Positions 48,823 through 59,042 of a stretch of 64,000 nt of DNA are shown one piece after another; positions within the stretch are counted from its first letter, which is position 1; the number at the start of each line of letters is the position of its first letter. Location of the stretch: the NCBI RefSeq assembly GCF_900169365.1, contig NZ_FXZH01000002.1:281852-345851 (forward strand), written 5' to 3'. Under the pieces are notes generated by a model, which saw only the letters and a program-made list of their open reading frames with translations, searched no databases and was not told the DNA's origin. The translations under genes and the position numbers were made by a program. This stretch comes from Brevibacterium sp. 239c. GTDB lineage: Bacteria > Actinomycetota > Actinomycetes > Actinomycetales > Brevibacteriaceae.

Positions 48823-50109
48823 CTACGACCCAACGAAGGCCGTCGCGAAGAACGGCACGAACGTCACCAGCGCCAGAGCAGTCAGCAGCACCAGTGCGCT
48901 CGGGATTGCGGCCTTGGCCACGCGCATGACGCTCATGCCCGACATCCCGGAGGCGACGAATAGGTTGAGTCCCAGTGGCGGCGTGATCATGCCGATCTCC
49001 AGGTTCATCACGACGATGATGCCGAAGTGGATCGGGTCGATGCCCAGCTCGATCGCGATCGGCAGCAGAATCGGTGCCAGGATCAGGATCGCCGAGGAGG
49101 TCTCCATCACACAGCCCACGAACAGCAGCAGGATGTTGACGAGGATGAGAAACTGCCACGGCTGCAGGTCCCAGTTGGTGATCGTCTCCGAGACCGATCC
49201 TGGAATCCGCTCGCTGGCGAGCACGAAGGTGAAGAGGATGCCGTTGGCGATGATGAACATGACCATCGCCGAGGTCTTCACCGATGACAGCGTGACCTCC
49301 CAGAGCTGCGAGATCTTGATCTCGCGGTAGATGACCAGGGAGACCACCAGGGAGTAGGCGACGGCGACGGCCGCGGCCTCGGTGGGGGTGAACCAGCCTG
49401 AGTAGATTCCGCCCAACACCAGGAACGGCAGTGCCAGGGCCAGGATCGCGTCGCGGAAAGCCTTGAGCTTGTCCGCGTTCGAGAGTTTGAAGCCGGCTCC
49501 GGCGTGACCATAGCCCTTCCTCCACGCCACGAACACGGCCATGCCCAGCAGCATGACGCCGGCGAGTACACCCGGCAGAATGCCGGCGAGGAACAGGTCA
49601 CCGATATTCTGCTCGGTGGCGATGCCGAAGACGATGAGCGGAATCGACGGCGGGATGAGGATGCCCAAGGATCCCGAGGTGGCCACGAGTCCCGTGGAGA
49701 ACTCCTTCGGATAGCCGTTTCGCATCATGGCAGGGATCATCAGCGCACCGACGGCCACGACCGTGGCAGGAGATGAGCCGGAGACTGCGGCGAAGAACAT
49801 GCAGGCCAGCACCGTGGTGATCGCCATGCCGCCGCGCAGGTGCCCGACCATGGCTGCACCGAAGTCCGTCAAGCGCCGCGAGATCCCGCCGCGGGACATG
49901 ATGTTGGCCGCGAGGATGAAGAACGGGATCGCCATGAGCGGGAACGAGTTCAGCGCGTTGAAGAGACGTTCCGAGACCTGGGTCATCGGAGTCAGCGTGA
50001 AGTAGTAGAAGTAGACGAGGCTGGTCAGGCCCAGGGCCACCGCGATGGGCGCCGAGGTGATGAGCAGCAGGAGGAGGACAGCAATGAGGACGAACGTTGC
50101 TTCGAGCAT
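48823..50109 (-). CDS. dctM: TRAP transporter large permease subunit
   Basis: A 428-residue DctM protein with about twelve helices, including FAAVSGSSPATVVAVGALM and GILIPPSIPLIVFGI, the conserved reentrant-loop motifs, and LEIGMITPPLGLNLFVASGMSG near the C terminus. It carries the sodium-coupled transport site for the organic acid brought by DctP. Its ATG overlaps the dctQ stop by one base. It is last in dctPQM, convergent with the response regulator. Confidence 0.95.
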   Translation of the reverse strand: MLEATFVLIAVLLLLLITSAPIAVALGLTSLVYFYYFTLTPMTQVSERLFNALNSFPLMAIPFFILAANIMSRGGISRRLTDFGAAMVGHLRGGMAITTVLACMFFAAVSGSSPATVVAVGALMIPAMMRNGYPKEFSTGLVATSGSLGILIPPSIPLIVFGIATEQNIGDLFLAGILPGVLAGVMLLGMAVFVAWRKGYGHAGAGFKLSNADKLKAFRDAILALALPFLVLGGIYSGWFTPTEAAAVAVAYSLVVSLVIYREIKISQLWEVTLSSVKTSAMVMFIIANGILFTFVLASERIPGSVSETITNWDLQPWQFLILVNILLLFVGCVMETSSAILILAPILLPIAIELGIDPIHFGIIVVMNLEIGMITPPLGLNLFVASGMSGMSVMRVAKAAIPSALVLLTALALVTFVPFFATAFVGS

Positions 50110-50684
50110 CAGCGATCCCCTTCCTTCGTATCGTCGTCATCGATGGCGATGTCGTTCACGTCGATGCCGACGGCCGCGGCTTCCTCAGCGAATGCATCCT
50201 TGTCGAGTGCTTCGGGTGGAGCCTTCACCGCACGGATGAGCATCTCGGCTGCGCGGATGAAGAACAGGGTCATGCCCACAGCTAGGGAGAGTTCGACGGC
50301 CCACAGCGGCAGCTTCAGTGCTGGTGTGATGGTGGTGCGGGAGAAAGGCTCGCTGATCAGAGCCCACGACAGGTAGGCGATGAACCCCGCGTAGATCAGG
50401 GTCATGAGCCCGCCCAGGACGACGAAGAACTTCTTCTTCCGTCCCTTGAGCAGCGTCGGCATGATGTCGACCGCGACGTGTTCGTTGTGTCGCAGGGTCA
50501 CGACAGCGCCGAAGAACGTCGAGCAGACGATGAGGTAGATGATGGCTTCCTCTGACCAGAAGAGCACGTCACCCGTGATGTTGCGCAGGAGGACCGCGAA
50601 GACGGCCAGCACTGTCGCAGCGATGAGACTGCCGCCGGCGAGGAAATTCTCTACCTGGCAGAGATATTTGTCGAAGGTTCGCAT
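50109..50684 (-). CDS. dctQ: TRAP transporter small permease subunit
   Basis: A 191-residue protein with four helices: LAGGSLIAATVLAVFAVLLRN, WSEEAIIYLIVCSTFFGAVV, and two more. The motif LRHNEHVAVDIM after helix 2 is typical of DctQ. It stabilises DctM in the membrane. Its C-terminal acidic tail of about 30 residues is longer than usual. It is translationally linked to dctM and lies two bases after dctP. Confidence 0.92.
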   Translation of the reverse strand: MRTFDKYLCQVENFLAGGSLIAATVLAVFAVLLRNITGDVLFWSEEAIIYLIVCSTFFGAVVTLRHNEHVAVDIMPTLLKGRKKKFFVVLGGLMTLIYAGFIAYLSWALISEPFSRTTITPALKLPLWAVELSLAVGMTLFFIRAAEMLIRAVKAPPEALDKDAFAEEAAAVGIDVNDIAIDDDDTKEGDR

Positions 50685-50686
50685 GC

Positions 50687-51730
50687 TCAGCCCCTTTCCT
50701 TATCGCGTTGGAGGAGCTCGTCGACGACCTCGGGTCCGATGACGTCCCGGTACTTCTCGTACTCGGAGGGCACGACCATGTCCTTGAACGACTGTCGCTG
50801 CTTCTTCGTCGGAATGACGATCTCCGTGTTGCCGGTCTCTTCGATGGTCTTCTTGGACTCGGCGTTGACCTTCTGGGCTTCCTTGCGGTTGAACTCGGAA
50901 GCCTCATCGGCGGATTCGTCGACGACGGCCTGCAGGTCATCCGGCAGTTCGTCGTACCAGCGTTTGTTCACGGTGAGGATGTAGCCGATGTACCCATGAT
51001 CGAGTTCGGTCACGTACTTCTGGACCGTGTGCATGTTCTGGGACTGGATGTTCGAGTAGGTGTTCTCACCACCGTCGATGAGCCCCTGCTGCAGTCCGTT
51101 GTAGACCTCGGCGAAGGCCAGCGGAGAGGGGATTCCACCCCAGGTCTCAAACTGGGTGCGCAGCACATCGGAGGGTTGGATCCGGTACTTCTTGCCCTTC
51201 ATGTCCTTGGGCGACAAGGTGGGGTTGTTCGAGTGGATCTGCTTCATTCCCGAGTCCCACAGGCCCAACACCTTGACCCCATTGGCTTCGAGGTCGGGGT
51301 TGGCGTAGATCGCCTTGCCGATTTCGGTGTCGGGGCTGACGATGTCCGGGATCTCATCGGGTTCGTCGAAGATGAACGGCAGGTCAAGGACCTGCAGGCT
51401 CGGTGCGATCGTGGTGAACTTGGCGCTCGCCGGGGCGAGCATCTGCACGGCATTGGACTGCAGCGCCTGCATCTCGTCCTTGTCGCCGTAGAGCTCCGAG
51501 TTCGGGAATACCTCGACCTGGATGCGGCCGTCGGATTTCTCCTCGATCTGTTTCGCGAAGTAGTCGGCGGCAAGTCCCTTCGGCGTACCTGTCGACGTCA
51601 CATGGGCAAAGCGCAGTTCGAACTTCTCGTGCTTGCCGCTGCGCGCGGGATTGCAGCCGCTCAGAGCGAGCAGGCAGATCGACAGGCAGGCAACCAGCGG
51701 CTTCCACCTCGGTCGTCGTATCGACGTCAT
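50687..51730 (-). CDS. dctP: TRAP transporter substrate-binding lipoprotein
   Basis: A 347-residue DctP protein with lipobox LLALSGC. The ligand-binding Arg is in GKKYRIQPSD, the place where TRAP binding proteins bind a carboxylate, followed by LRTQFETWGGIPSPLAFAEV and GLIDGGENTYSNIQSQN. As an actinobacterial TRAP binding protein it is anchored to the membrane rather than periplasmic. The adjacent CoA-transferase and fumarase genes point to a dicarboxylate ligand, probably of C4-C5 size. Confidence 0.93.
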   Translation of the reverse strand: MTSIRRPRWKPLVACLSICLLALSGCNPARSGKHEKFELRFAHVTSTGTPKGLAADYFAKQIEEKSDGRIQVEVFPNSELYGDKDEMQALQSNAVQMLAPASAKFTTIAPSLQVLDLPFIFDEPDEIPDIVSPDTEIGKAIYANPDLEANGVKVLGLWDSGMKQIHSNNPTLSPKDMKGKKYRIQPSDVLRTQFETWGGIPSPLAFAEVYNGLQQGLIDGGENTYSNIQSQNMHTVQKYVTELDHGYIGYILTVNKRWYDELPDDLQAVVDESADEASEFNRKEAQKVNAESKKTIEETGNTEIVIPTKKQRQSFKDMVVPSEYEKYRDVIGPEVVDELLQRDKERG

Positions 51731-51903
51731 CGTCAGCTCCAGTTATTGAGACCAGTGTCGTGTCAGTCTCCGAAGTGACAAGTGCAGATGTCGCAGTCTG
51801 CTGCACTGTGCACGACAACGTGCACGTGACCAGGTAGTCGCTCTCGGAGCCAAACGATCTTGAGCTTAGACGAGAATCAGACGATTTCCAATATTATCTG
51901 TAA

Positions 51904-51916
51904 AAGAATGCATTAT
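51904..51916. promoter_or_regulatory. Candidate FCD-GntR site before dctP
   Basis: AAGAATGCATTAT matches AAGAATGCATCAT at 52741-52753 at 12 of 13 positions. It lies in the 245-base region between the GntR gene end and the TRAP operon start, about 175 bases before dctP, in a notably AT-rich stretch. Confidence 0.55.
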
Positions 51917-51975
51917 TTCTTGAGATGTGGGAATCGTGCGGTCCATGGATGCAGAGCGTGGGGAAGTCGGGTTGC

Positions 51976-52656
51976 TCAGTCCGCGTCGAAGTCGAAGGGA
52001 TCGGCGATCGGCTCGCCCGTTGTTGACTCGGCCAAGCGCAGGAACCCGTTCGTGATGTGATCGCCGAGGTGGGTCGCCGCCGCGTCGGGGTCGATCCGTT
52101 TGACGGCATCGACGATGGCCTGGTGTTCGCTGTGGACCTGGTTGAGTCGGTCAGAGCTGTCGAGGGTGAGATCCCAGGGGAAGGCTCGCCACCGGGTGGC
52201 GATGTCATCGCGCAGGGCAGGCAGTCCGCATCGGTCGTAGAAGAAGAAGTGGAACTCCTCGTTGCGGGAATTGCGTCCCATGGCATCGCCCCTGTCGCTG
52301 GCGACGTCAAGGGCTTCGAGGAGCTTCTCGGCTTGTCGCAGCTCATGCCGGGAGATCCTAGTTGTGGCGCGGGCGATCGCGAAGGTCTCGGTCAGTCTGC
52401 GGGTGACGAAGAGCGATTTGAGACGCTCGACATCGACGCCGGCCACGCGGACACCGCGATGAGCCTCTGAGGAGACGAGGCCTTCGGATTCGAGGATGCG
52501 CAGGGCCTCTCGGACGGGGGTGATCGAGGCCTTGAACCATTCGGCGACTTCGTCCTGGCGCAGGCGCTCACCGCGCTCGAGCTCACGCCCAAGGATCTTC
52601 CGGCGCAGTCCCAGGACGATCTTGTCCCGCTTCGTCGATGCCGATTCCTGGTCCAC
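51976..52656 (-). CDS. GntR-family regulator with FCD domain
   Basis: A 226-residue regulator. The winged helix reads LGRELERGERLRQDEVAEWF, SITPVREALRILESEGLV; the FCD domain follows, with a metal-site Asp/His set including RNSRNEEFHFFFYD and the late HLGDHI. It sits between the TRAP genes and the catabolic operon and is divergent from the latter. Shared AAGAATGCAT sites flank it on both sides, so it probably regulates uptake, catabolism and itself, with a carboxylate as ligand. Confidence 0.9.
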   Translation of the reverse strand: MDQESASTKRDKIVLGLRRKILGRELERGERLRQDEVAEWFKASITPVREALRILESEGLVSSEAHRGVRVAGVDVERLKSLFVTRRLTETFAIARATTRISRHELRQAEKLLEALDVASDRGDAMGRNSRNEEFHFFFYDRCGLPALRDDIATRWRAFPWDLTLDSSDRLNQVHSEHQAIVDAVKRIDPDAAATHLGDHITNGFLRLAESTTGEPIADPFDFDAD

Positions 52657-52740
52657 TTCACAGCCTTCCGTTGCCGCTCGTTGCCTATCGTTGATGATCT
52701 GTGCTCAGTGAAGTGTATCCCGGCAGTGGGTTTGTGAGTG

Positions 52741-52770
52741 AAGAATGCATCATCAGTAGGATGATGTATT
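52741..52770. promoter_or_regulatory. FCD-GntR operator before the catabolic operon
   Basis: AATGCATCATC (52744-52754), AGTAG, then GATGATGTATT (52760-52770): a dyad with 10 of 11 matching positions. Its left end is part of the AAGAATGCAT motif also found before dctP. It lies 41 bases before the CoA-transferase start. Confidence 0.65.
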
Positions 52771-52810
52771 ATATCGGGGAAAGCTTAAAAAATCTCGTTG
52801 TGGAGGCCCC

Positions 52811-53998
52811 TTGCACGCTGAACTTCCCTTGTCCGGGATCACCGTCATCAGCTGTGAGCAGGCTGTGGCAGCGCCCTTCGCCTCCAGGCAGCTCGCCGAT
52901 CTGGGCGCGCGTGTGATCAAGATCGAACGCCCCGGAACCGGGGACTTCGCTCGCGGCTATGACACCACGGTCAACGGAATGGCGAGCCATTTCGTGTGGC
53001 TCAACCGCAACAAGGAGAGCCTCAGCCTCGACCTCAAGCACCCACAGGGCAAAGCGATCCTCAAGGATCTTGTCGCCGAGGCCGACGTGTTCATCCAGAA
53101 CTTCGCCCCCGGCGCGGCCGAGCGACTGGGCTTTGGTGCCGAAGAGCTGCGCGGCATGAACGATCGACTCATCTACGCCTCGATCTCCGGATACGGACCA
53201 GACGGACCGTACAAGGATGCCAAGGCATACGATGCACTTGTGCAGGCCGAGGCAGGTTTGGTCTCCGTGACGGGGACCGAGGATCAACCCGCGAAGACGG
53301 GAATCTCAACGGCGGACATCTCCGCCGGAATGTACACGTACTCCGGCATACTGACCGCCCTGTTCAATCGGGAGAAGACAGGCAAAGGCGCCACCTTGCA
53401 GATCAGCCTTTTCGACTCCCTCGTCGAATGGATGGGCTACCCCCTTTACTTCACCTCCGGCAGCGGGACCCGCCCCACGAGAGCTGGAACCTCGCATGCG
53501 GCGATCGCCCCCTATGGTGCCTTCACCTGCGGTGACGGCACCCAGATCATGCTCGCGATTCAGAATGAGCGCGAATGGAAGAGCTTCGCCACCCAGGTTC
53601 TGGGCCGTGACGACATGGTCACCGACGAACGCTTCGATCGGGCAGCCCACCGCTACGCCCACCGCGGCGAGCTGCAGACAATCATCGAAGGTGTCTTCGC
53701 TGACTTCACCGGCGCGCAGTGCGACGAGCTCCTCGAAGCCGCCAAGGTCGCTCACTCGCGGCAGCGGGACATGACCGAGATCGCCGATCACCCCCAGCTG
53801 GTCGAACGCGAGCGCTGGCAGGACGTCGGTTCCCCGGTCGGGCCGATCCCGATGCTTCTGCCTCCGGTCGAAATGTCCGGGGTCGAACCTCGAATGGACC
53901 CGATTCCTGGAGTCGGTGACCATACGGAGTCCATCCTCGGCGGCCTGGGATTCAGTCCCACGCAGATCGCCGAACTCCATCGTGAAGGAGCCATCTGA
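52811..53998 (+). CDS. CaiB/BaiF family (class III) CoA-transferase
   Basis: A 395-residue enzyme. Family marks are [50 protein letters not shown] and the catalytic Asp141 in [11 protein letters not shown]. It moves CoA from one acyl-CoA to a free acid. As first gene of the operon, next to a dicarboxylate importer, it probably activates the imported diacid, using succinyl-CoA or another donor. The start is TTG with TGGAGG four to five bases upstream; no ATG fits. The next gene begins five bases after the stop. Confidence 0.92.
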   Translation: MHAELPLSGITVISCEQAVAAPFASRQLADLGARVIKIERPGTGDFARGYDTTVNGMASHFVWLNRNKESLSLDLKHPQGKAILKDLVAEADVFIQNFAPGAAERLGFGAEELRGMNDRLIYASISGYGPDGPYKDAKAYDALVQAEAGLVSVTGTEDQPAKTGISTADISAGMYTYSGILTALFNREKTGKGATLQISLFDSLVEWMGYPLYFTSGSGTRPTRAGTSHAAIAPYGAFTCGDGTQIMLAIQNEREWKSFATQVLGRDDMVTDERFDRAAHRYAHRGELQTIIEGVFADFTGAQCDELLEAAKVAHSRQRDMTEIADHPQLVERERWQDVGSPVGPIPMLLPPVEMSGVEPRMDPIPGVGDHTESILGGLGFSPTQIAELHREGAI

Positions 53999-54003
53999 TC
54001 ACC

Positions 54004-55719
54004 ATGTCCGATCAATCCACGGCCTCAACTCCTGCCTTCGCGTACACCTCTCTTCTGCCCACTGACGGTGACGGTCCGGCCATGCGTCGTCTCGACATCG
54101 ACGGTGTCGAGACGGTCCACGCCGAGGTGGCCGGCCAGTCCAGGTCATTCCTGCAGGTGGCGCCGTCAACGTTGACCGGCCTTGCCGAGGTGGCCTTCAA
54201 AGAGGTCTCGCACTACCTGCGCACCGACCACCTGGCCAGCCTGCGCGCCATCATCGACGATCCGGAGGCCAGCGCCAACGACGTCTTCGTCGCCCTCGAC
54301 CTGCTGCAGAACGCTTCGGTCTCAGCCGGGGAGATCCTGCCGATGTGCCAAGACACCGGCACCGCCATCGTCTCCGCCAAACGCGGACCCAATGTGCTCA
54401 CCGATGGTGACGATGCGAGGCACCTCTCGGCCGGCATCCACAAGGCGTACGAGGAACTCAACCTTCGCTACTCACAGTTGGCTCCGGTCAGCCTGTTCGA
54501 GGAGAAGAATACGGGCACCAACCTGCCCGCGCAGATCGAAGTGGGCCTCAGCCCGGACGATGACTATGAGCTGCTGTTCATGGCCAAGGGTGGGGGAAGC
54601 GCGAACAAGTCCTTCCTGTATCAGGAGACGAAGGCCGTGCTCAACGAGGCTTCGATGCTCGACTTCCTGGCGGAGAAGATCTCGACCCTCGGCACCGCGG
54701 CCTGCCCGCCATACCACTTGGCTGTGGTCATCGGCGGACCCTCTGCCGAGTTCACGCTCAAGACCGCAAAGCTCGCCAGCGCCCACTACCTCGACGACCT
54801 GCCCACCACCGGCGACGAAACCGGCCACGGGTTCCGGGACACGGACTTCGAAGACACCGTGTTCAAGCTGACGCAGACGCTCGGGTTCGGCGCCCAGTTC
54901 GGGGGTAAGTACTTCTGCCACGACGTGCGCGTCGTCAGGCTCCCACGCCACAACGGATCACTGCCGATCGCCATCGCTGTGAGCTGCTCGGCCGACCGGC
55001 AGATCATCGCCCGGATCAATGCCGAGGGTGTCTTCATCGAAGAGCTCGAGCACGATCCGGCACGATTCCTGCCGTCCATGGGTCGCGTCGAGGAGATCGA
55101 ATCGGGCAATGTCACCGAGGTGGATCTCGACCGTCCCATGCCAGAACTCCAGTCCCAGCTGAGCCAACTGGCCGTAGGGGACAGGCTTTCGCTGTCGGGC
55201 ACCGTGATCGTGGCCCGTGATATCGTCCACGCGAATCTGCGACAGCGACTGGGCGAGGGCGGCGAACTTCCCGAGTACTTCAAGGACCACCCGATCTATT
55301 ACGCGGGACCGGCCAAGACTCCCGAAGGAATGCCCTCGGGATCGTTCGGGCCGACCACCGCCTCGCGGATGGACACCTACGTGCGCGAGTTCCAGGAAGC
55401 CGGCGGGTCGATGATCATGTTGGCCAAGGGCAACCGCTCCAAGCAGGTCAAGGACTCCTGCGCGGAATTCGGCGGGTTCTACCTCGGCTCCATCGGTGGG
55501 CCCGCGGCCCGTCTGGCCCAGGACTGCATCACCGAAGTCGAAGTCCTCGACATGGAAGACCTCGGGATGGAAGCGGTATGGCGAATCAGGGTGGAAGACT
55601 TCCCAGCCTTCATCATCACCGACGACAAGGGCAACGACTTCTTCGACGCCACGGGGCCCGACACGACGATCGGACTCGGGCGGACGAGAACTGCCAAGGA
55701 CGGCGCCCAGCTGGACTGA
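54004..55719 (+). CDS. Class I (iron-sulfur) fumarate hydratase / mesaconase-type hydro-lyase
   Basis: A 571-residue FumA-like enzyme with alpha and beta parts in one chain. The three [4Fe-4S] cysteines are Cys115 in PMCQDTGTA, Cys234 in GTAACPPYH and Cys328 in SCSADR. It adds water to a trans-enedioic acid such as fumarate or mesaconate. The C-terminal half has GPTTASRMD and [11 protein letters not shown]. Its place between a CoA-transferase and acyl-CoA dehydrogenases favours a mesaconate/citramalate step over a housekeeping fumarase, but that is inference. Confidence 0.88.
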   Translation: MSDQSTASTPAFAYTSLLPTDGDGPAMRRLDIDGVETVHAEVAGQSRSFLQVAPSTLTGLAEVAFKEVSHYLRTDHLASLRAIIDDPEASANDVFVALDLLQNASVSAGEILPMCQDTGTAIVSAKRGPNVLTDGDDARHLSAGIHKAYEELNLRYSQLAPVSLFEEKNTGTNLPAQIEVGLSPDDDYELLFMAKGGGSANKSFLYQETKAVLNEASMLDFLAEKISTLGTAACPPYHLAVVIGGPSAEFTLKTAKLASAHYLDDLPTTGDETGHGFRDTDFEDTVFKLTQTLGFGAQFGGKYFCHDVRVVRLPRHNGSLPIAIAVSCSADRQIIARINAEGVFIEELEHDPARFLPSMGRVEEIESGNVTEVDLDRPMPELQSQLSQLAVGDRLSLSGTVIVARDIVHANLRQRLGEGGELPEYFKDHPIYYAGPAKTPEGMPSGSFGPTTASRMDTYVREFQEAGGSMIMLAKGNRSKQVKDSCAEFGGFYLGSIGGPAARLAQDCITEVEVLDMEDLGMEAVWRIRVEDFPAFIITDDKGNDFFDATGPDTTIGLGRTRTAKDGAQLD

Positions 55720-55802
55720 ACCGACCACGGACACGGCCACGTCGGGCCACCTCGGCGAGGCAGACAATCACAACTTCAGCAGCAGAGGAAAAGGAATTCG
55801 AG

Positions 55803-56951
55803 ATGGCAGTCAGCAGCGAAGAGCAGATGATGATCGATACGGTCGCCGAGTTCATCGACCACGACGTCAAACCCCACGTCAACCGGGTCGAACACGCCGA
55901 CGAATACCCGGAAAAGTGGATCCAGACCATGAAAGACATGGGTATCTACGGACTTGCGATCGACGAACCCTGGGGGATGGGCAAGGTCTCGACCGAGGCC
56001 TATGCGCTGATCACGCAGGAACTGGCCCGCGGGTGGATGTCCCTGGCTGGAGCCATGGGCGGGCACACCGTCGTGGCCAAGCTCATCGCCGAATACGGCA
56101 CCGCCGAGCAGAAGGACAAGTACCTGCCGCGCATGGCCACCGGTGAACTGCGCGCGACCATGGCCCTGACCGAACCCGGCGGCGGCTCCGACCTGCAGGC
56201 CCTGCGCACGGTCGCGGCCAAGGACGGCGAGGACTACGTCATCAACGGGTCGAAGACCTGGATCACCAACGCCCGCAAGTCCGACCTCATCGCCCTGCTG
56301 TGCAAGACCGACCCGACGGCCGAACCGCGTCACAAGGGGATCTCGATCATCCTCGTCGAGAAGGGCGAGGGCTTCACGGTGTCGAAGAACCTCTCGAAGC
56401 TCGGCTACAAGGGTGTCGAGACTTGTGAGCTCGTATTCGAGAACCTGCGTCAGCCGCAGTCCCAGCTGCTCGGCTCGGTCGAGGGTGTGGGCTTCAAGCA
56501 GATGATGAAGGGCCTGGAGATCGGCCGTATCCAGGTCGCCTCACGCTCGCTCGGCGTGGCCCAGGCTGCGCTGAACGACGCGGTGAAGTACTCGCAGGAG
56601 CGCGAGTCCATGGGCAAGCCGATTTGGCGTCACCAGGCCGTGGGCAATCAGTTGGCGAAGATGGCCACGAAGCTCGAGGCTGCTCGGCAGCTCGTCCTCC
56701 ACGCGGCTCGCACCTATGACTCGGGTGAGCGCGTGGATATGGAGGCCGGTATGGCCAAGTATTACGCCTCAGAGATGGCCGCCGAGGTGGCCCTTGACGC
56801 CATCCGTGTCCATGGCGGTTACGGATACTCCACCGAGTACGACGTCGAACGCTACTACCGTGACGCACCGCTGATGATCGTCGGCGAGGGCACCAACGAA
56901 ATCCAGCTGGGCGTCATCGCCAAGCAGCTCATCGGCCGCAACAAGGCCTGA
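55803..56951 (+). CDS. Acyl-CoA dehydrogenase (first of two)
   Basis: A 382-residue flavoenzyme. FAD/substrate motifs: RATMALTEPGGGSDLQALRT and KTWITNARKSDL in the beta domain; the C-terminal domain has ALDAIRVHGGYGYSTEYDVE and the catalytic Glu in IVGEGTNEIQ. It forms the alpha-beta double bond of an acyl-CoA. Here it could desaturate a (methyl)succinyl-type CoA ester. It is clearly shorter than known methylsuccinyl-CoA dehydrogenases (about 550 residues), so it is not an orthologue of those. It lies 83 bases after the fumarase and 30 before the second dehydrogenase. Confidence 0.92.
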   Translation: MAVSSEEQMMIDTVAEFIDHDVKPHVNRVEHADEYPEKWIQTMKDMGIYGLAIDEPWGMGKVSTEAYALITQELARGWMSLAGAMGGHTVVAKLIAEYGTAEQKDKYLPRMATGELRATMALTEPGGGSDLQALRTVAAKDGEDYVINGSKTWITNARKSDLIALLCKTDPTAEPRHKGISIILVEKGEGFTVSKNLSKLGYKGVETCELVFENLRQPQSQLLGSVEGVGFKQMMKGLEIGRIQVASRSLGVAQAALNDAVKYSQERESMGKPIWRHQAVGNQLAKMATKLEAARQLVLHAARTYDSGERVDMEAGMAKYYASEMAAEVALDAIRVHGGYGYSTEYDVERYYRDAPLMIVGEGTNEIQLGVIAKQLIGRNKA

Positions 56952-56981
56952 CGTCGGACAAGTCTGAGAGGGAGACGCACC

Positions 56982-58160
56982 ATGACGCATAAGCCGAGGC
57001 CGAGGCCTGACACCCCGCATTTCATGACCGAGGAGCGGTTGGAGATCCAGGCGCTCGCCCGCGAGTTCGCCCACGATGTCGTCCTTCCGCTGGCCAATGA
57101 GCTTGACCCGCTCGAGGGGCAGTTCCCCGATTGGTTCATCAAGCAGATGGCCGATATGGGGTTCTTCGGCATTTTGATCCCCGAAGAATACGGAGGCCTG
57201 GGACTCGGCGTCTTCGAGTACTGCCTCGTGGCCGAAGAACTCTCTAGAGCCTGGATGTCCGTCGGTGGACTGCTGGCTCGGGGCAATGGCATGGGCGGTG
57301 GCTTCTCACCCGAACAGGAAGCCCGGCTGCTGCCGAAGGTCGCCACCGGCGAATACTTAGGTGCCTTCGCCCTGTCCGAGGCAGAAGCCGGATCCGATGT
57401 CGCGAACATTCGGTGCAAGGCCACTCGTGCCGATGACGGCGGCTGGGTCATCAACGGCACGAAGATGTGGTGCACGTTCGCCGATCAGGCCGACTATTTG
57501 ATTCTCTTCGCCCGCACCTCGACCGATGAGGCCAAGCGGCATCGTGGGATCTCGGCATTCTTGGTTGAGAAGAACCGTGGTGAGTTCCCCGAGGGGATGT
57601 CGGGGACGGCGGTGAAGAAGATCGGGTACTTCGGATGGAAGACCTGGGATCTGAACTTCGACGACTTCCACCTGCCCGCCGATGCTCTGTTGGGTGAGGA
57701 AGACAAGGGCTTCTACCAGGCTGTGTCCGGTCTCGAAGTCGGACGTGCGCATACGGCTGCCCGGTCGATCGGTTTGGCGCAGGCGGCACTGGAGGACTCG
57801 ATTGCCTATTTGAAGCAGCGGGTCCAGTTCGGACACCCGCTGGCTGACTTCCAGCATCTGCGATTCAAGGTTGCTGACATGGCCGCCCAGATTGAGGCGT
57901 GCCGGGCGCTGATGTATCACGTGTGCACCGAGATCGATTCGGGTCGAAGGTGTGACAAGGAGGCCGCGATGGTCAAATATTTGGCGGCGGAGATGGCGGA
58001 GAAGGTCACGTCGGAGGGGGTCCAGATCCATGGTGGTGCCGGATATACGAAGGACTTCGCGGTCGAACGCCATTGGCGGGATGCGCGGTTGACGAAGATC
58101 TTCGAAGGCTCCTCGGAGATCCAGATGCGCATCATCTCCGATGAACTGTTAGGGCGTTGA
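56982..58160 (+). CDS. Acyl-CoA dehydrogenase (second of two)
   Basis: A 392-residue enzyme with GFFGILIPEEYGGLGLG, FALSEAEAGSDVANIRCKAT, GTKMWCTFADQADYLI, VQIHGGAGYTKDFAVERHWR and the catalytic Glu in KIFEGSSEIQMR. It differs enough from its neighbour to have another substrate or another partner in the same pathway. GGGAGA precedes the ATG. The next gene starts one base after its stop, so hydratase synthesis is coupled to it. Confidence 0.92.
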   Translation: MTHKPRPRPDTPHFMTEERLEIQALAREFAHDVVLPLANELDPLEGQFPDWFIKQMADMGFFGILIPEEYGGLGLGVFEYCLVAEELSRAWMSVGGLLARGNGMGGGFSPEQEARLLPKVATGEYLGAFALSEAEAGSDVANIRCKATRADDGGWVINGTKMWCTFADQADYLILFARTSTDEAKRHRGISAFLVEKNRGEFPEGMSGTAVKKIGYFGWKTWDLNFDDFHLPADALLGEEDKGFYQAVSGLEVGRAHTAARSIGLAQAALEDSIAYLKQRVQFGHPLADFQHLRFKVADMAAQIEACRALMYHVCTEIDSGRRCDKEAAMVKYLAAEMAEKVTSEGVQIHGGAGYTKDFAVERHWRDARLTKIFEGSSEIQMRIISDELLGR

Positions 58161-58161
58161 A

Positions 58162-59031
58162 ATGACTGAGATCAATCTGCAGGGCTGGGTCGGCCGATCC
58201 AGTATCGAAGAAGACATTGCTTCGGGCGTCAATGCGGCACGCTTGGCTACGCTGCTCGAGCAGGACGTTCCGGAAGGTTCAGGCCCGCAGACGCTCTTCC
58301 CCGTCGGCCACTGGCTGCACTTCAGCGAGGACGACGTCCCGATGAGCGAGCTCGGTGCCGACGGACACGCGAAACTCGGCGGTTTCATGCCACCTGTGGA
58401 CCTGCCTCGGCGGATGTGGGCCGGCAGCGATCTCGAATTCCACGCGCCGATCACCGCAGGGCAGGCTCTGAAACGGACCACGACGATCGAATCGATCACG
58501 GAGAAGACCGGCGGCAGCGGTCGCCTCTGCTTTGTCATCCTCCGTCACGAAGTGGCCGCCGATGGAGTCCTGGCGACGACCGACCGGCACACGATCGTCT
58601 ACCGGGAAGCGACCACCTCGGGCAATGTGGGGTCTGCCGCCAAGCCGCCTCGCGAGGACACACCGGCACCCGAAGGATGGGAATGGGTGCGCTCGGTGCG
58701 GCCCAACGAGGTCATGCTCTTCCGCTACTCGGCGCTGACGTTCAATTCCCACCGGATCCACTACGACTACCCGTACGTGACGGGCGTCGAAGGCTACCCG
58801 GGACTCGTCACCCACGGCCCGCTGACGGCGACGCTGCTGCTCGACGCGTTCATGAAGAACTACCCGGAGGCCACGGTCGCCGGGTACACGTTCACGGCGA
58901 AGTCGCCGCTGTTCGCGAACGAGCAGATCCACCTCGTCGGCCGTCGCATCGATGCGACCACGCACGAGGTTGCGGCCATCGCCCCAGGTGGGAAGACCGC
59001 AATCGCCGCCACCGTCACCACCGCGCCCTGA
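58162..59031 (+). CDS. Mesaconyl-C4-CoA / itaconyl-CoA hydratase-like protein (MaoC fold)
   Basis: A 289-residue double-hotdog protein of the FAS1-type dehydratase/Meh family. The N-terminal half has LDLPRRMW-like PPVDLPRRMWAGSDLEF, and the catalytic region is FRYSALTFNSHRIHYDYPYV with the Asp/His pair of MaoC hydratases, followed by THGPLTATLLLDAF. Relatives hydrate mesaconyl-C4-CoA (Meh) or itaconyl-CoA (Ich) to citramalyl-CoA. The neighbouring Mct-like gene makes the Meh reaction the better guess. Confidence 0.85.
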   Translation: MTEINLQGWVGRSSIEEDIASGVNAARLATLLEQDVPEGSGPQTLFPVGHWLHFSEDDVPMSELGADGHAKLGGFMPPVDLPRRMWAGSDLEFHAPITAGQALKRTTTIESITEKTGGSGRLCFVILRHEVAADGVLATTDRHTIVYREATTSGNVGSAAKPPREDTPAPEGWEWVRSVRPNEVMLFRYSALTFNSHRIHYDYPYVTGVEGYPGLVTHGPLTATLLLDAFMKNYPEATVAGYTFTAKSPLFANEQIHLVGRRIDATTHEVAAIAPGGKTAIAATVTTAP

Positions 59032-59042
59032 GGAGAATCCCT

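Noticed and set aside
50708..51778. 356-codon open frame antisense to dctP
   Set aside because: DctP with lipobox and ligand motif is on the minus strand; the antisense frame is composition-driven.
54004..55719. Calling the gene the housekeeping fumarase (fumA)
   Set aside because: The operon context of CoA-transferases and acyl-CoA dehydrogenases makes a mesaconate-type substrate equally or more likely, so no symbol is given.
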